Part shown: piece after piece, positions 51,790-60,116 of the stretch
Layout: the number at the start of each line of letters is the position of its first letter
Numbering within the stretch: position 1 is the first letter of the stretch
DNA from: Oceanobacillus arenosus
GTDB lineage: Bacteria > Bacillota > Bacilli > Bacillales > Amphibacillaceae
Assembly (NCBI RefSeq): GCF_003369575.1
Contig: NZ_PIOC01000001.1
Span: forward strand, 310,001 to 374,000
Direction: 5' to 3'
Length of the DNA stretch: 64,000 nt
Notes under the pieces: generated by a model
The model's input: only the letters and a program-made list of their open reading frames with translations
Databases searched by the model: none
Told to the model about the DNA's origin: nothing
Position numbers and translations under genes: made by a program

Positions 51790-52857
51790 CTAACGAACAA
51801 TTTTTCTTAACAAATTAATACTCGATAACATGAAATACACACCAATTGCATTTTTTGTTTTTGCGCATAAATAAAACAGCTTCCAAACAAATGAGAAATA
51901 ACTCATTTCAAGCTGTTTATATGATTCTTGTATTTGCTTATCGCTTAGTATGTTTTTTAACCTATTAATTTTCATTAAGATTGAAGATTTATTATCCTTA
52001 CTTATTTCGTTGAACCCCAGACCAAGCGTATTAAGGCTGATACGATTATTTAATGCGGAGTAATATTCAGGTCCCAAACCTTTTTCAATTAAAAATTGAT
52101 GAATTAGTTTATATAGCAAGGAATAATTATCCTTTAAAGAAGGTTTAAATCTTGATGTAATTGATTCTGAATTTCCACGCCAATAATGGTAATAAGGTTG
52201 ATTTAGAAAGATGAACTTTTTTGTGTAATAAAGGGTTTCAATGTTGAATAAAGTATCTTCATTGGTACCTATTATTTCTAGATCGGTAAATGTTATTTTA
52301 TTTTCTTTAATTATTTCTGCGCGATAGAGTTTTGACCAAACAGTACCCCACGCATCAAGTAATTCCGGCTTTGAAATCTCCTCATTTAAAGGACCAATCA
52401 ATCTTCTCATTACCTTGAGCCGAACGTCCTGATCTATAAAAGATACTTTCTTTGGAAGATGAAAGTTTTTCTCCTTTGAATGTGATCCAAACTCACTTTT
52501 ATACGAGCACATTACGATATCTGCCTTATCTTCTATTGCTGTTTGATACATCGCTTCATACATATCAGTCTCAATCCAGTCGTCAGGATCAACAAATCCG
52601 AGATAATCACCTTTTGCTAATTCAATCCCAACATTTCGTGCTGATGATACGCCACCATTCTTTTTGTCAACAACGATAATTCGCGCATCTTTAACAGCAT
52701 ATTCATTTACTATATCTAGACTTTTATCTGTTGATCCATCATTTATTGCTATTATTTCTATCGCTTTCAATGACTGGGAGATTAAACTGTCAAAACATCT
52801 ATTGATAAACTTTTCAACATTATATATAGGCACGACGATGCTTATTTTCGGCTTCAC
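51790..52857 (-). CDS. Glycosyltransferase family 2 (EpsE/EpsJ-like)
   Basis: A 355-residue GT-A enzyme: ISIVVPIYNVEKFINRCFDS, IAINDGSTDKSLDIV, KKNGGVSSARNVGI and FVDPDDWIETDM. GTG 52857 follows GGAGGATC and overlaps the end of epsD by 38 nt. In B. subtilis the gene after epsD is epsE, a bifunctional glycosyltransferase and flagellar clutch; whether this one has clutch activity cannot be told. Confidence 0.85.
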   Translation of the reverse strand: MKPKISIVVPIYNVEKFINRCFDSLISQSLKAIEIIAINDGSTDKSLDIVNEYAVKDARIIVVDKKNGGVSSARNVGIELAKGDYLGFVDPDDWIETDMYEAMYQTAIEDKADIVMCSYKSEFGSHSKEKNFHLPKKVSFIDQDVRLKVMRRLIGPLNEEISKPELLDAWGTVWSKLYRAEIIKENKITFTDLEIIGTNEDTLFNIETLYYTKKFIFLNQPYYHYWRGNSESITSRFKPSLKDNYSLLYKLIHQFLIEKGLGPEYYSALNNRISLNTLGLGFNEISKDNKSSILMKINRLKNILSDKQIQESYKQLEMSYFSFVWKLFYLCAKTKNAIGVYFMLSSINLLRKIVR

Positions 52858-53986
52858 TTTGATCCTCCAACATAAATTTTGAGTAAATCATGCTTAGTTC
52901 TTCAATAACCTCAGATACTGCATATTGCTTTACAAACAACCGACTATTTTCACTATGTTTTTTACGAAGGTCTTTGCTTTTATAAAGCTTCATTACTTTA
53001 TATGCAAATTCAACTACATCCGAATTCAGGACAATCCAGCCATTATGATTATTAGAAACCAGCTCCCGATGCCCGCGATTATCTACAGCCACTACAGGCA
53101 ATCCACATGCCATCGCTTCCATAATATTAACTGGCAATCCTTCGCGGAAACTCGACCCAACTGCAACATCACACATCGGTAATAATTGCTCAATATCTTT
53201 CCGAAAGCCTAGGAAATCTACCATTTGGCTAATACCGAGATCCTTTGCGAGCTGACGACAGCTTTCCATTAAGAAACCTTCACCGGCTAGTAATAATTTA
53301 GCATTTGGTATTTCATCCTTAATTAAAGCCATCACTTGAAGTAATAATCGTTGATTTTTATTCTTATTAAATTCAGCTGCATAAAATAACAAAAAGTCAT
53401 CTGCCTTGTAGCCAAATGACTTTTTCCGTTCTAATTTCTCTTTATTATCGATTGGTTTAAACTTTTCCGTATCTACCCCAACACCGTGTATATGATCAAT
53501 CGATCCTGCTTTAAACTTATGTGTCGTTGCTAGTTGGTAGTCCTCTTCATTTATCGTAATTAATCGATCAGTATGGCGTGCTAAATACCTTTCAATCGGA
53601 TAATAAATGAGCCAGTTCATGTAGGATGCGCCTTTACAAAAGTGAAAACCGTGCGCAGTATAGATTACTTTTGTTCCTTTTTTTCTCGCTTTCCTAGCAG
53701 CAAGGCGGGAGAGCACTCCTCCTAATGGTGTGTGACAATGAATAATGGAATAGTTGTTCTGATCAATAATTTTCTTTAATTGTTTATATGCTTGAATATT
53801 TGATTGATGAAAGGGCGAGCGCTGAATATCGATATGATATTTATTATCTGTGAATGGTAAATCCATATTTCCTGATGCAGCAACATCTACTTCCCATCCC
53901 TGCTCTTTAAACCATTTCATATATGGCAAATGAAATGCCTTGAAATGGTAATCAACGGTTGCACAAAACAATATTTTCTCAGCCAT
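52820..53986 (-). CDS. epsD: Glycosyltransferase family 4 (EpsD-like)
   Basis: A 388-residue GT-B enzyme: ILFCATVDYHFKAFHLPYM and WGWEVDVAASGN-like N-terminus, IIHCHTPLGGVLSRLAAR, YTAHGFHFCKG, and SFREGLPVNIMEAMACGLPVV. These are hallmark motifs of Bacillus EpsD and of the PglA/WbpT group. Directly follows epsC. Confidence 0.9.
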   Translation of the reverse strand: MAEKILFCATVDYHFKAFHLPYMKWFKEQGWEVDVAASGNMDLPFTDNKYHIDIQRSPFHQSNIQAYKQLKKIIDQNNYSIIHCHTPLGGVLSRLAARKARKKGTKVIYTAHGFHFCKGASYMNWLIYYPIERYLARHTDRLITINEEDYQLATTHKFKAGSIDHIHGVGVDTEKFKPIDNKEKLERKKSFGYKADDFLLFYAAEFNKNKNQRLLLQVMALIKDEIPNAKLLLAGEGFLMESCRQLAKDLGISQMVDFLGFRKDIEQLLPMCDVAVGSSFREGLPVNIMEAMACGLPVVAVDNRGHRELVSNNHNGWIVLNSDVVEFAYKVMKLYKSKDLRKKHSENSRLFVKQYAVSEVIEELSMIYSKFMLEDQSEAENKHRRAYI

Positions 53987-54002
53987 TCAGGCCACCCCTC
54001 CA

Positions 54003-55829
54003 TTATATGGATACTACTTCTCTTTGATCGTGAACCATTGCATTATTTGCTAAATCTAATAAGTATTTTCTAAGTGTGTCAGCATCAATTGTGCTGTAAT
54101 TTTTTATGATTTGATTAATATCATCAATGTATAAATTTGTCGTCTTTCCAATATATATTTTCGGATATACTTGCTCTTGGTGAATCTCATTATCCTGTAA
54201 TAATTCCTCGAAGAGCTTTTCCCCTGGCCTTATTCCCGTGTATTCTATGCCAATCTCCTCAATGGAATTACCCGATAATTTGATTAGGTTCTTTGCAAGA
54301 TCGGCAATTTTCACAGGCTCTCCCATATCTAGTACAAATATTTCTCCACCATTCGCAAGTGCACCTGCCTGGAGAACTAATCTTGATGCTTCGGGTATTG
54401 TCATAAAGTAACGGACCATGTCAGGATGTGTAACGGTTACTGGTCCACCTTTTTCAATTTGCTTTTTAAACAGCGGAATCACACTGCCTCTGCTTCCCAA
54501 AACATTACCAAATCGTACGGCGACAAATTTCGTATCGCTTGCTTTATCCATACTCTGAACAATCATCTCAGCTAGTCGCTTCGATGCCCCCATCACACTT
54601 GTCGGATTCACTGCCTTATCCGTTGAGACCATCACGAATATATCAACATTATGTAGGCTTGCCGCCTTTGCAACATTCCTTGTTCCAATAATATTATTTT
54701 TTACTGCTTCCTCCGGATTACGCTCCATCAATGGGACATGCTTATGTGCTGCAGCATGATAGACAACATCAGGCTGATATTTACGCATGACATTCATCAT
54801 CTTTATTTCATCCTGCACATCTGCAATCTCTGTAATGAAATCAATTTGACTACTTTTAAATGTCTCCTTTAATTCCATTTCAATGGAATAAATACTATTC
54901 TCTCCATGACCAAGTAAAATGACCTGTCTTGGACGGAAAGCTGAAATTTGCCTTGTTATTTCTGAGCCAATCGAACCGCCTGCTCCTGTAACGAGGACAA
55001 CTTTATTGTTGATATACTCGGAAATACTTTCGATATCCATATCGACAGGGTCTCTTCCCAATAGATCTTCCACCTGTACATCGCGGAATTGATTGATTGA
55101 TATTTTCCCAGTTATTAAATCTTCTAGAAAAGGAAGAATCTTCGTTTGTGCATTTGTCTTTGCACATTCTAGAAAAATTGTATTTAATTCTTTTTTACTT
55201 AGAGATGGAATGGAAATAATGATATGATCTATTTCAAGTTCCGCTACACTGCTTACGATTGCATCCACTCCACCGACGACAGGCAAACCTAGCAACTCAA
55301 GCCGCTGTTTTCTCGGGTCATCATCGATAAAAGCAACTGGCAACAGATTGCTCTCGTTATTTTTTAATAGTTGCCTAGCAACCATCGTGCCAGCCGATCC
55401 TGCGCCGATAATTAATGTGCGAATTTTATTATCTGTTTGATTTAGAAATGAATCACGATAAATTCTCCAAATAAATCGCGACCCTCCAATAAAGCACATA
55501 TGAAGCAGCCATGTTATTACGAACAGCTTGAACTGGATTTCCTGAAAGAGAAGTAACTGAATAATCATAGCGGTGATAACGGAAAATGAGACAACTTTTA
55601 AGATAATTAATAACTCTTGAATACTCGCATATTCCCAAACCTTTTTATACAGTTTATATTTTGTGGAAAATAGATGATGGCATAATAAAATGGTTAGTAT
55701 GGTCACTAGGACAGAATAGCCTACTAGTTGCAGTTCAATACTTGCTAGGTACGCACTAATAAATATCGCACTGAGCACAATACAAGAATCAATCAAAATA
55801 AATAAGGAAATACGCTGCCGATATGTCAT
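54003..55829 (-). CDS. epsC: UDP-GlcNAc 4,6-dehydratase, membrane-anchored
   Basis: A 608-residue PglF/EpsC-type protein: four N-terminal membrane helices (~1-125), a CoA-binding-like Rossmann domain (LIIGAGSAGTMVARQLL) and a C-terminal SDR domain with VTGAGGSIGSEI and STDKAVNPTSVMGASKRLAE. The catalytic Met-Lys pair replaces the usual Tyr-Lys, as in PglF. It starts the diacetylbacillosamine route finished by EpsN and EpsM. ATG 55829 has GGAGGG upstream; ATG 55868 has none. Confidence 0.92.
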   Translation of the reverse strand: MTYRQRISLFILIDSCIVLSAIFISAYLASIELQLVGYSVLVTILTILLCHHLFSTKYKLYKKVWEYASIQELLIILKVVSFSVITAMIIQLLLFQEIQFKLFVITWLLHMCFIGGSRFIWRIYRDSFLNQTDNKIRTLIIGAGSAGTMVARQLLKNNESNLLPVAFIDDDPRKQRLELLGLPVVGGVDAIVSSVAELEIDHIIISIPSLSKKELNTIFLECAKTNAQTKILPFLEDLITGKISINQFRDVQVEDLLGRDPVDMDIESISEYINNKVVLVTGAGGSIGSEITRQISAFRPRQVILLGHGENSIYSIEMELKETFKSSQIDFITEIADVQDEIKMMNVMRKYQPDVVYHAAAHKHVPLMERNPEEAVKNNIIGTRNVAKAASLHNVDIFVMVSTDKAVNPTSVMGASKRLAEMIVQSMDKASDTKFVAVRFGNVLGSRGSVIPLFKKQIEKGGPVTVTHPDMVRYFMTIPEASRLVLQAGALANGGEIFVLDMGEPVKIADLAKNLIKLSGNSIEEIGIEYTGIRPGEKLFEELLQDNEIHQEQVYPKIYIGKTTNLYIDDINQIIKNYSTIDADTLRKYLLDLANNAMVHDQREVVSI

Positions 55830-55929
55830 TTCATCCCTCCTTCTTCCTATATTTTTAATAGAAATCAATGTAGTGGTATTTTTTTCCTAGTACAAAAGCG
55901 CAAGTGACTTTCCTATCCTATTAAAAGAC

Positions 55930-56130
55930 TAAGGTTTAACCAAGCCTTTCAGTGACAGCCTTAGTTTCACTTATATAATAAGAAAGTTTAAATAATATGT
56001 ATGGGCATCCAACCCGTCCTCACATCACACTATCGACAACGTACGTGTCTAAGGTATCTACAATACCCACAGCATGACCGAGTGTCTACATGGATAAAGG
56101 TAAGTAGACATCACCAAAAGTATTTTATTG
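55930..56130 (-). ncRNA. Candidate EAR/epsC-motif leader RNA between epsB and epsC
   Basis: The 357-nt gap between epsB and epsC is the exact place of the EAR (eps-associated RNA, Rfam 'epsC' motif) antiterminator of Bacillales. The minus-strand RNA is rich in stems: GTCTAC/GTAGAC (14-nt loop, 56086-56110), GGTAT/ATACC, GACA/TGTC, and a long-range ACTAAGG/CCTTAGT stem (about 55927-55964). GC content is above that of the flanks. Identity is inferred from position and stems; I could not align it to the model. Confidence 0.55.
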
Positions 56131-56150
56131 CGTATGTATCGCACAAAAAA

Positions 56151-56166
56151 TTCTTTATAGAGAACA
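56151..56166 (-). promoter_or_regulatory. SinR-like box between epsB and epsC
   Basis: ATTCTTTATAGAGAAC matches 11/12 of GTTC-NN-TATA-NN-GAAC and lies 20 nt after the epsB stop, upstream of the candidate EAR RNA. No clear promoter overlaps it. Confidence 0.55.
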
Positions 56167-56186
56167 ATTATTTCAAAAAAATTTGT

Positions 56187-56852
56187 TTATTTGTCGTTAA
56201 TAATGACACCAAGTAGATTTGCATGGGCCAACTCTAATATTCGTTTCGATTCAATAGCGTTTTCTAGTTCTGTTTTCCCATGCTCCAACACCAATACAAC
56301 ACCTTCGCATTGATTGGCAAGTACCCTTGTTTCAGTCGAGCTTAATATCGTTGGTGAATCGATTAATACGACATTATATCGAGTGGAAGCCTCATTTAAT
56401 AGATTCATCATGACATCACTTCCCAGTATTTCAGTAGGGTTTAGTACGGATGTACCACTCGTCAATACGTCGAGATTTTTAATATCTGTTCGACTGATTG
56501 CCTGGTCGAGTATAGCACTTCCTTCAAGTACATTCGTTAATCCAGTTTCATTGGATATTTGAAAAATATCCTGGATTACTGGCTCTCTTAAATTAGCATC
56601 AATTAAAAGCACGCTATCCTTTTGTTGTGCAATTGAAACCGCTAGATTTGCTGCTGTCGTAGATTTCCCCTCACCGACACCAGGCGAGGTGATAAGAAAT
56701 ACACTGTTCTTCTTTTCATCCATTAGAAACTTAATATTAGTCCGAATCGTTCGAAACTGATCTGAGATTACAGAATCTGCATTCGAATAAGTAATTAGAT
56801 GTATTTTCCGATTATCTACAGACTTTCTTTTATTGAATATCAACAATTTCAC
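56187..56852 (-). CDS. epsB: BY-type tyrosine kinase/EPS length-control ATPase
   Basis: A 221-residue kinase: DQFRTIRTNIKFL (activator contact), Walker A SPGVGEGKSTTAANLA, Walker A' VLLIDANLREP and Walker B NVVLIDSPT. It works with EpsA at the membrane to control polymer synthesis and length. The protein stops at LLGVIINDK and lacks the C-terminal Tyr cluster that Bacillus EpsB and other BY kinases autophosphorylate. GTG 56852; overlaps epsA by 23 nt. Confidence 0.9.
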   Translation of the reverse strand: MKLLIFNKRKSVDNRKIHLITYSNADSVISDQFRTIRTNIKFLMDEKKNSVFLITSPGVGEGKSTTAANLAVSIAQQKDSVLLIDANLREPVIQDIFQISNETGLTNVLEGSAILDQAISRTDIKNLDVLTSGTSVLNPTEILGSDVMMNLLNEASTRYNVVLIDSPTILSSTETRVLANQCEGVVLVLEHGKTELENAIESKRILELAHANLLGVIINDK

Positions 56853-57561
56853 CCCGCAAATTTACATCCTTCTGTTTCCGTCTTTTCTTAGAACCTTTCA
56901 CCCTGTTCATATTCGATACGATGCCCAATACTGGGACACCTAATATTCCCTCAATTTCTCGGTCCTTTCTTACTTTCCCATCTAAAGAATCTAATAGAAA
57001 TACCAGCCCGATACTAACAACTAAACCGAATACCAGCGCAATGATTGTTGTGCGGTTTTGGGTGCTGTTGATTGCAAATGGGTTTTCCTTCGCTTCCGAA
57101 AGTAATTGGACTTCTGTAAAGCCTAGGATCGATACAATCTGACTTTTATACACTGATGCGGTTGTATTCGCAATTTCTGCAGTAAGCTTAAAATCTGTAC
57201 CTATAACCGAAATATTAACAACTTGCGAATCATCAATCCTCGTTACTTCTATTTGACTCGCTATTGCTTCAGCCGACATATCAAGTTGCAGTTCATTTTT
57301 TACCTTCTCCATAATAATTGGATCCTTAATCATGACCATCAATGTATTCATATCCTGGTCACCTTTACCTAAAATCATTCTTGTTGATGATTGATACACT
57401 GGGGTGTAGTTATAAGAACTATAGAAATATCCTGCCAGTGTTGCTAAGATGGTAATCAGCGCAATAATCCAAAACCGTTTCTTAATCACATTAAAATATT
57501 CTTTGATATTGATTTCGGCAGGATTTTCACTTTCAATCATCCTATAATGTCTTCGCCCCAT
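56830..57561 (-). CDS. epsA: Wzz/CapA-type chain-length modulator and kinase activator
   Basis: A 243-residue protein with two membrane helices (~30-50 and ~175-195) flanking an outside domain, the N-terminal INIKEYFNVIKKRFW motif of Wzz proteins and the C-terminal cytosolic kinase-activating tail (VPVLGIVSN). It activates EpsB. ATG 57561 follows AAAAGGTGATG. First gene of the EPS operon. Confidence 0.9.
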   Translation of the reverse strand: MGRRHYRMIESENPAEINIKEYFNVIKKRFWIIALITILATLAGYFYSSYNYTPVYQSSTRMILGKGDQDMNTLMVMIKDPIIMEKVKNELQLDMSAEAIASQIEVTRIDDSQVVNISVIGTDFKLTAEIANTTASVYKSQIVSILGFTEVQLLSEAKENPFAINSTQNRTTIIALVFGLVVSIGLVFLLDSLDGKVRKDREIEGILGVPVLGIVSNMNRVKGSKKRRKQKDVNLRGEIVDIQ

Positions 57562-57615
57562 TAACATCACCTTTTCTATTGGTTATCATCATATCTATAC
57601 TTAGGTTATTACAAT

Positions 57616-57714
57616 ATTCTTTATAAAGAACATTGTAATTAAAAAAATATCGCTTACTGGTGAATTATTTAAAATTATTCCTTATGGTTCATATATTAGT
57701 TCATTATAAAGAAC
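57616..57714 (-). promoter_or_regulatory. Two SinR-like operators upstream of epsA
   Basis: ATTCTTTATAAAGAAC (57616-57631) and GTTCATTATAAAGAAC (57699-57714) are 83 bp apart, 54 and 137 bp before the epsA start. Each consists of two inverted SinR-type half-sites (GTTCTTT/AAAGAAC). B. subtilis epsA is controlled by SinR through sites of this kind. Confidence 0.75.
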
Positions 57715-57739
57715 AAGTCAACAACTAATTCTCGAATTA

Positions 57740-58291
57740 TTAGCTTATTTCCATTTTTGTATTGTAAAACTTAACCAACGCTTCAACATCAGCGCAGGTT
57801 GGAATAAGTGACGTTCCTGGTCCAATAAGTGCGTCCCCTTTTTGTTCAAAACATGATCCAAATGAAAATCGAAGCATCCGAAAAAATTTTTTCTCAATAA
57901 GTGCTAAATAATATTTAGGGTTATGATTCATTGCATGATTATAAAGGATATGTGAAAAAATAGTAAAGTAACCTTGACGCTGATAGTCCTGATGAATACA
58001 GAGTTTATCTATCTCCCAAGTGCGATCTTGATATCGGTTTATTTCGGGGAAATTAGAGAATGCAAATCGCCCTTCTACGGTACTATTTGGGTTTGTGGGA
58101 TTGTAAGGAGTGAGTTCAATTGTCCCGATAACCTTTTCTCTTCTAAGGAATCCTTTTTTATCTAATAAAAGATTGTATCTGAAACCATCCTCTGAATATG
58201 GATCATTTACCCAGCCAAATTCATCGCAGAAATATTCCCAGGTTGCTGCAAATTGTCTTTGTTGTTTAGCTGTTTGAACTAGTTCATACAT
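57740..58291 (-). CDS. GNAT-fold acyltransferase, autoinducer-synthase/FeeM-like
   Basis: A 183-residue acyltransferase: N-terminal helices and a beta-strand YNLLLDKKGFLRREKVIGTIEL, then the GNAT motif A WEIDKLCIHQDYQRQGYFTI (acyl-CoA/ACP binding Q-x-x-G) and a YYLALIEKKFFRMLRFSFG C-terminal part as in FeeM and exosortase-associated acyltransferases. It directly follows the orphan RiPP precursor gene on the same strand and precedes epsA. GNAT maturases are known to acylate Lys or the N-terminus of RiPPs, so the precursor is a plausible substrate; a metabolite substrate is the alternative. Confidence 0.72.
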   Translation of the reverse strand: MYELVQTAKQQRQFAATWEYFCDEFGWVNDPYSEDGFRYNLLLDKKGFLRREKVIGTIELTPYNPTNPNSTVEGRFAFSNFPEINRYQDRTWEIDKLCIHQDYQRQGYFTIFSHILYNHAMNHNPKYYLALIEKKFFRMLRFSFGSCFEQKGDALIGPGTSLIPTCADVEALVKFYNTKMEIS

Positions 58292-58312
58292 TATTATTCT
58301 CCCTTCCTCGAA

Positions 58313-58352
58313 AAATCCCCATAAAACCCTTTGCCTCTTTCAGATAAGGGTT
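58313..58352 (-). terminator. Attenuator-like hairpin between orphan precursor and GNAT gene
   Basis: AACCCTT (58325-58331) pairs with AAGGGTT (58346-58352) on the minus strand and is followed by TTATGGGGATTTTTC, the same precursor/hairpin/enzyme layout as at 32251-32299. Confidence 0.55.
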
Positions 58353-58389
58353 CTATAGGGTATGACTTTAATTGCCACAATTCGATTCA

Positions 58390-58548
58390 CTAGCTGCCGA
58401 ATGGATTAGTTGGATCTGGATTCTCCCCGCCGCCTGGGTTTCCTCCACCGCCATGGCCAGGGTTTCCTCCATGACCATGCTTCCATCCCTTCATTGTCAT
58501 GCTCACATCCAAAACTTCAAGAACTGGAGATTTCCATTCTTTCTTCAT
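58390..58548 (-). CDS. Orphan RiPP precursor with lasso-type leader and Gly/His-rich core
   Basis: A 52-residue peptide. The leader MKKEWKSPVLEVLDVSMTM is 13/19 identical to that of the lasso precursor at 32316 and has the same Thr at -2. The putative 33-residue core begins KGWKHGHGGNPGHGG and ends NPDPTNPFGS. It has no Asp/Glu at positions 7-9, so a normal lasso ring is impossible; His at 5, 7 and 13, many Gly-Gly and three GNP steps suggest metal binding or a linear peptide. It ends in Ser like the kinase substrate. RBS AAAGGTG 8 nt before ATG 58548; no other lasso gene is adjacent. Confidence 0.85.
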   Translation of the reverse strand: MKKEWKSPVLEVLDVSMTMKGWKHGHGGNPGHGGGGNPGGGENPDPTNPFGS

Positions 58549-58604
58549 TTCATCATCACCTTTCTTCAAATAAGTAATATGAGAATTTGGTTACTTAGTA
58601 TTCC

Positions 58605-58652
58605 TTACTTTTCCACCCATAACTTGAACCACGGATTGGACGTTATAAACAT
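58605..58652 (-). CDS. Possible 15-codon upstream ORF of the orphan precursor
   Basis: ATG 58652 is preceded by AGAGG and opens MFITSNPWFKLWVEK, ending 56 nt before the precursor start. It could be a leader peptide in the precursor mRNA. Evidence is weak: length alone does not support it. Confidence 0.2.
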   Translation of the reverse strand: MFITSNPWFKLWVEK

Positions 58653-58773
58653 TTGAACCTCTAGAAATCTCCCTCCAGCTATGTTGAAAGTCTGAAGATA
58701 GTGTCCCTATGCTTGAATAGATGGAATACTAATACTCCTCTCTCTACGATACGGAAATATTACAGATTCCCTA

Positions 58774-58809
58774 ATTCTTTTTAAGAACGTAATGAACTTT
58801 ATTAAGAAC
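58774..58809 (-). promoter_or_regulatory. Degenerate SinR-like half-sites upstream of the orphan precursor
   Basis: ATTCTTTTTAAGAAC (58774-58788, one base shorter than the other boxes) and GAACTTTATTAAGAAC (58794-58809, whose last 12 bases equal those of the box at 34427) lie ~225 bp before the precursor. The rest of 58810-59060 shows no gene and no clear promoter. Confidence 0.45.
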
Positions 58810-59060
58810 ACCCCTACATAATATCTTATAGAAACGGAATTATCAAGTACTTTATTTAACTTTTATATACACTATTTATGTATTTACTTTTCACTCAAAC
58901 GAATCATTAGACGTCTACTCGAAAAACCGCTATCATCTCTTAATAAGGAAACATTAGAAAACTTAGTTGTTACCAATTATTTAGGTCACATCCTTAGAAA
59001 CACATATACAGTGAGAAAGTCTTTAAACTATCTTATCTACTTAAAAGGGAGCGAGAAACA

Positions 59061-60077
59061 TTGACTTCAAACCGAGTTAATACATTTAATAATATTCCAC
59101 TATCTGTCCTAGACTTAGCACCTATAGCTGAAGGCAGCGATGCGAGCCAGTCCTTTAAGGAAAGCGTAGAGTTAGCACAACATGTTGAAAAGTGGGGATT
59201 CAATCGTTTCTGGCTTGCAGAGCACCATAATATGCCTGGGATTGCTAGTTCAGCAACCTCTATACTAATTTCCCATATCGCTGGTAATACCGATCACATT
59301 CGTGTTGGCTCCGGCGGTGTCATGCTGCCAAACCATGCAACTCTCGTAATTGCCGAACAATTCGGAACACTGGAGTCCCTTTTCCCAGGGCGAATAGACC
59401 TTGGACTTGGACGTGCACCAGGAAGCGATCAGGCGACTGCATATGCATTACGCCGTACCTTAAACATGGGCCCTAACGACTTTCCAATGCAAGTGAATGA
59501 ATTACAGGACTATTTCGCAAAAGAGCCTGTGTCTCGTGTGAAAGCAGTACCAGGTCAAGGCTTAGCCATTCCAATTTGGCTGCTAGGCTCCAGTGACTTT
59601 AGTGCAAGACTTGCGGCACAGAAGGGACTTTATTTCTCGTTTGCCAGTCACTTTGCACCGGCCTATACGATACCGGCGTTGAAATTATACCGAGATAATT
59701 TTCAGCCGTCTGAAACACTTCAGAAACCTTATGCAATGGTTGGCGTCAATGTCATCGCAGCAGAAACGGACGAAAAGGCGCAATACTTGGCGAGCTCACA
59801 TCAATTACAATTCTTAAATATCCGTAAAGGGTTAGCTACCAAACTCCAGCCTCCAATTGACAACATGGATGAGATCTGGTCACCTATGGAAAAGGCCGCC
59901 GTAGAACAATCACTTGACCCAAGAACGACGATTATTGGTAGTCCAGAAACAGTGAAACGTGGTCTCGCAGCATTCCAAGAAGCAACACAAGCTGATGAAA
60001 TGATTGTCAGCTCACAAATTTACCATCTCGAGGATCGATTGCGTTCCTATGAAATTGTTGCTGAATTGATGGATTAA
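59061..60077 (+). CDS. LLM-class flavin-dependent oxidoreductase (luciferase-like)
   Basis: A 338-residue bacterial-luciferase-like TIM barrel: [43 protein letters not shown] and [17 protein letters not shown] are typical of the short-chain 'LLM class' YddN/YtmO-like group. It uses FMNH2 for an oxidation whose substrate is unknown. TTG 59061 with GGGAG upstream. Monocistronic, divergent from the RiPP/EPS island. Confidence 0.9.
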   Translation: MTSNRVNTFNNIPLSVLDLAPIAEGSDASQSFKESVELAQHVEKWGFNRFWLAEHHNMPGIASSATSILISHIAGNTDHIRVGSGGVMLPNHATLVIAEQFGTLESLFPGRIDLGLGRAPGSDQATAYALRRTLNMGPNDFPMQVNELQDYFAKEPVSRVKAVPGQGLAIPIWLLGSSDFSARLAAQKGLYFSFASHFAPAYTIPALKLYRDNFQPSETLQKPYAMVGVNVIAAETDEKAQYLASSHQLQFLNIRKGLATKLQPPIDNMDEIWSPMEKAAVEQSLDPRTTIIGSPETVKRGLAAFQEATQADEMIVSSQIYHLEDRLRSYEIVAELMD

Positions 60078-60083
60078 TTTTAC

Positions 60084-60116
60084 AGGAGTCACGATGATAC
60101 ATCGTGACTCCTTTTG
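60084..60116. terminator. Bidirectional terminator between convergent genes
   Basis: GGAGTCACGATG and CATCGTGACTCC form a perfect stem with a short loop followed by CTTTTG, between the LLM gene and the convergent pentapeptide gene. Confidence 0.9.

Noticed and set aside
56001-56216. 71-codon + strand frame between epsB and epsC
   Set aside because: No ribosome site and it lies antisense to the structured leader; composition is not protein-like.
58390-58548. Considered as a normal lasso precursor
   Set aside because: No Asp or Glu at core positions 7-9; first acidic residue is at position 23 of the core.
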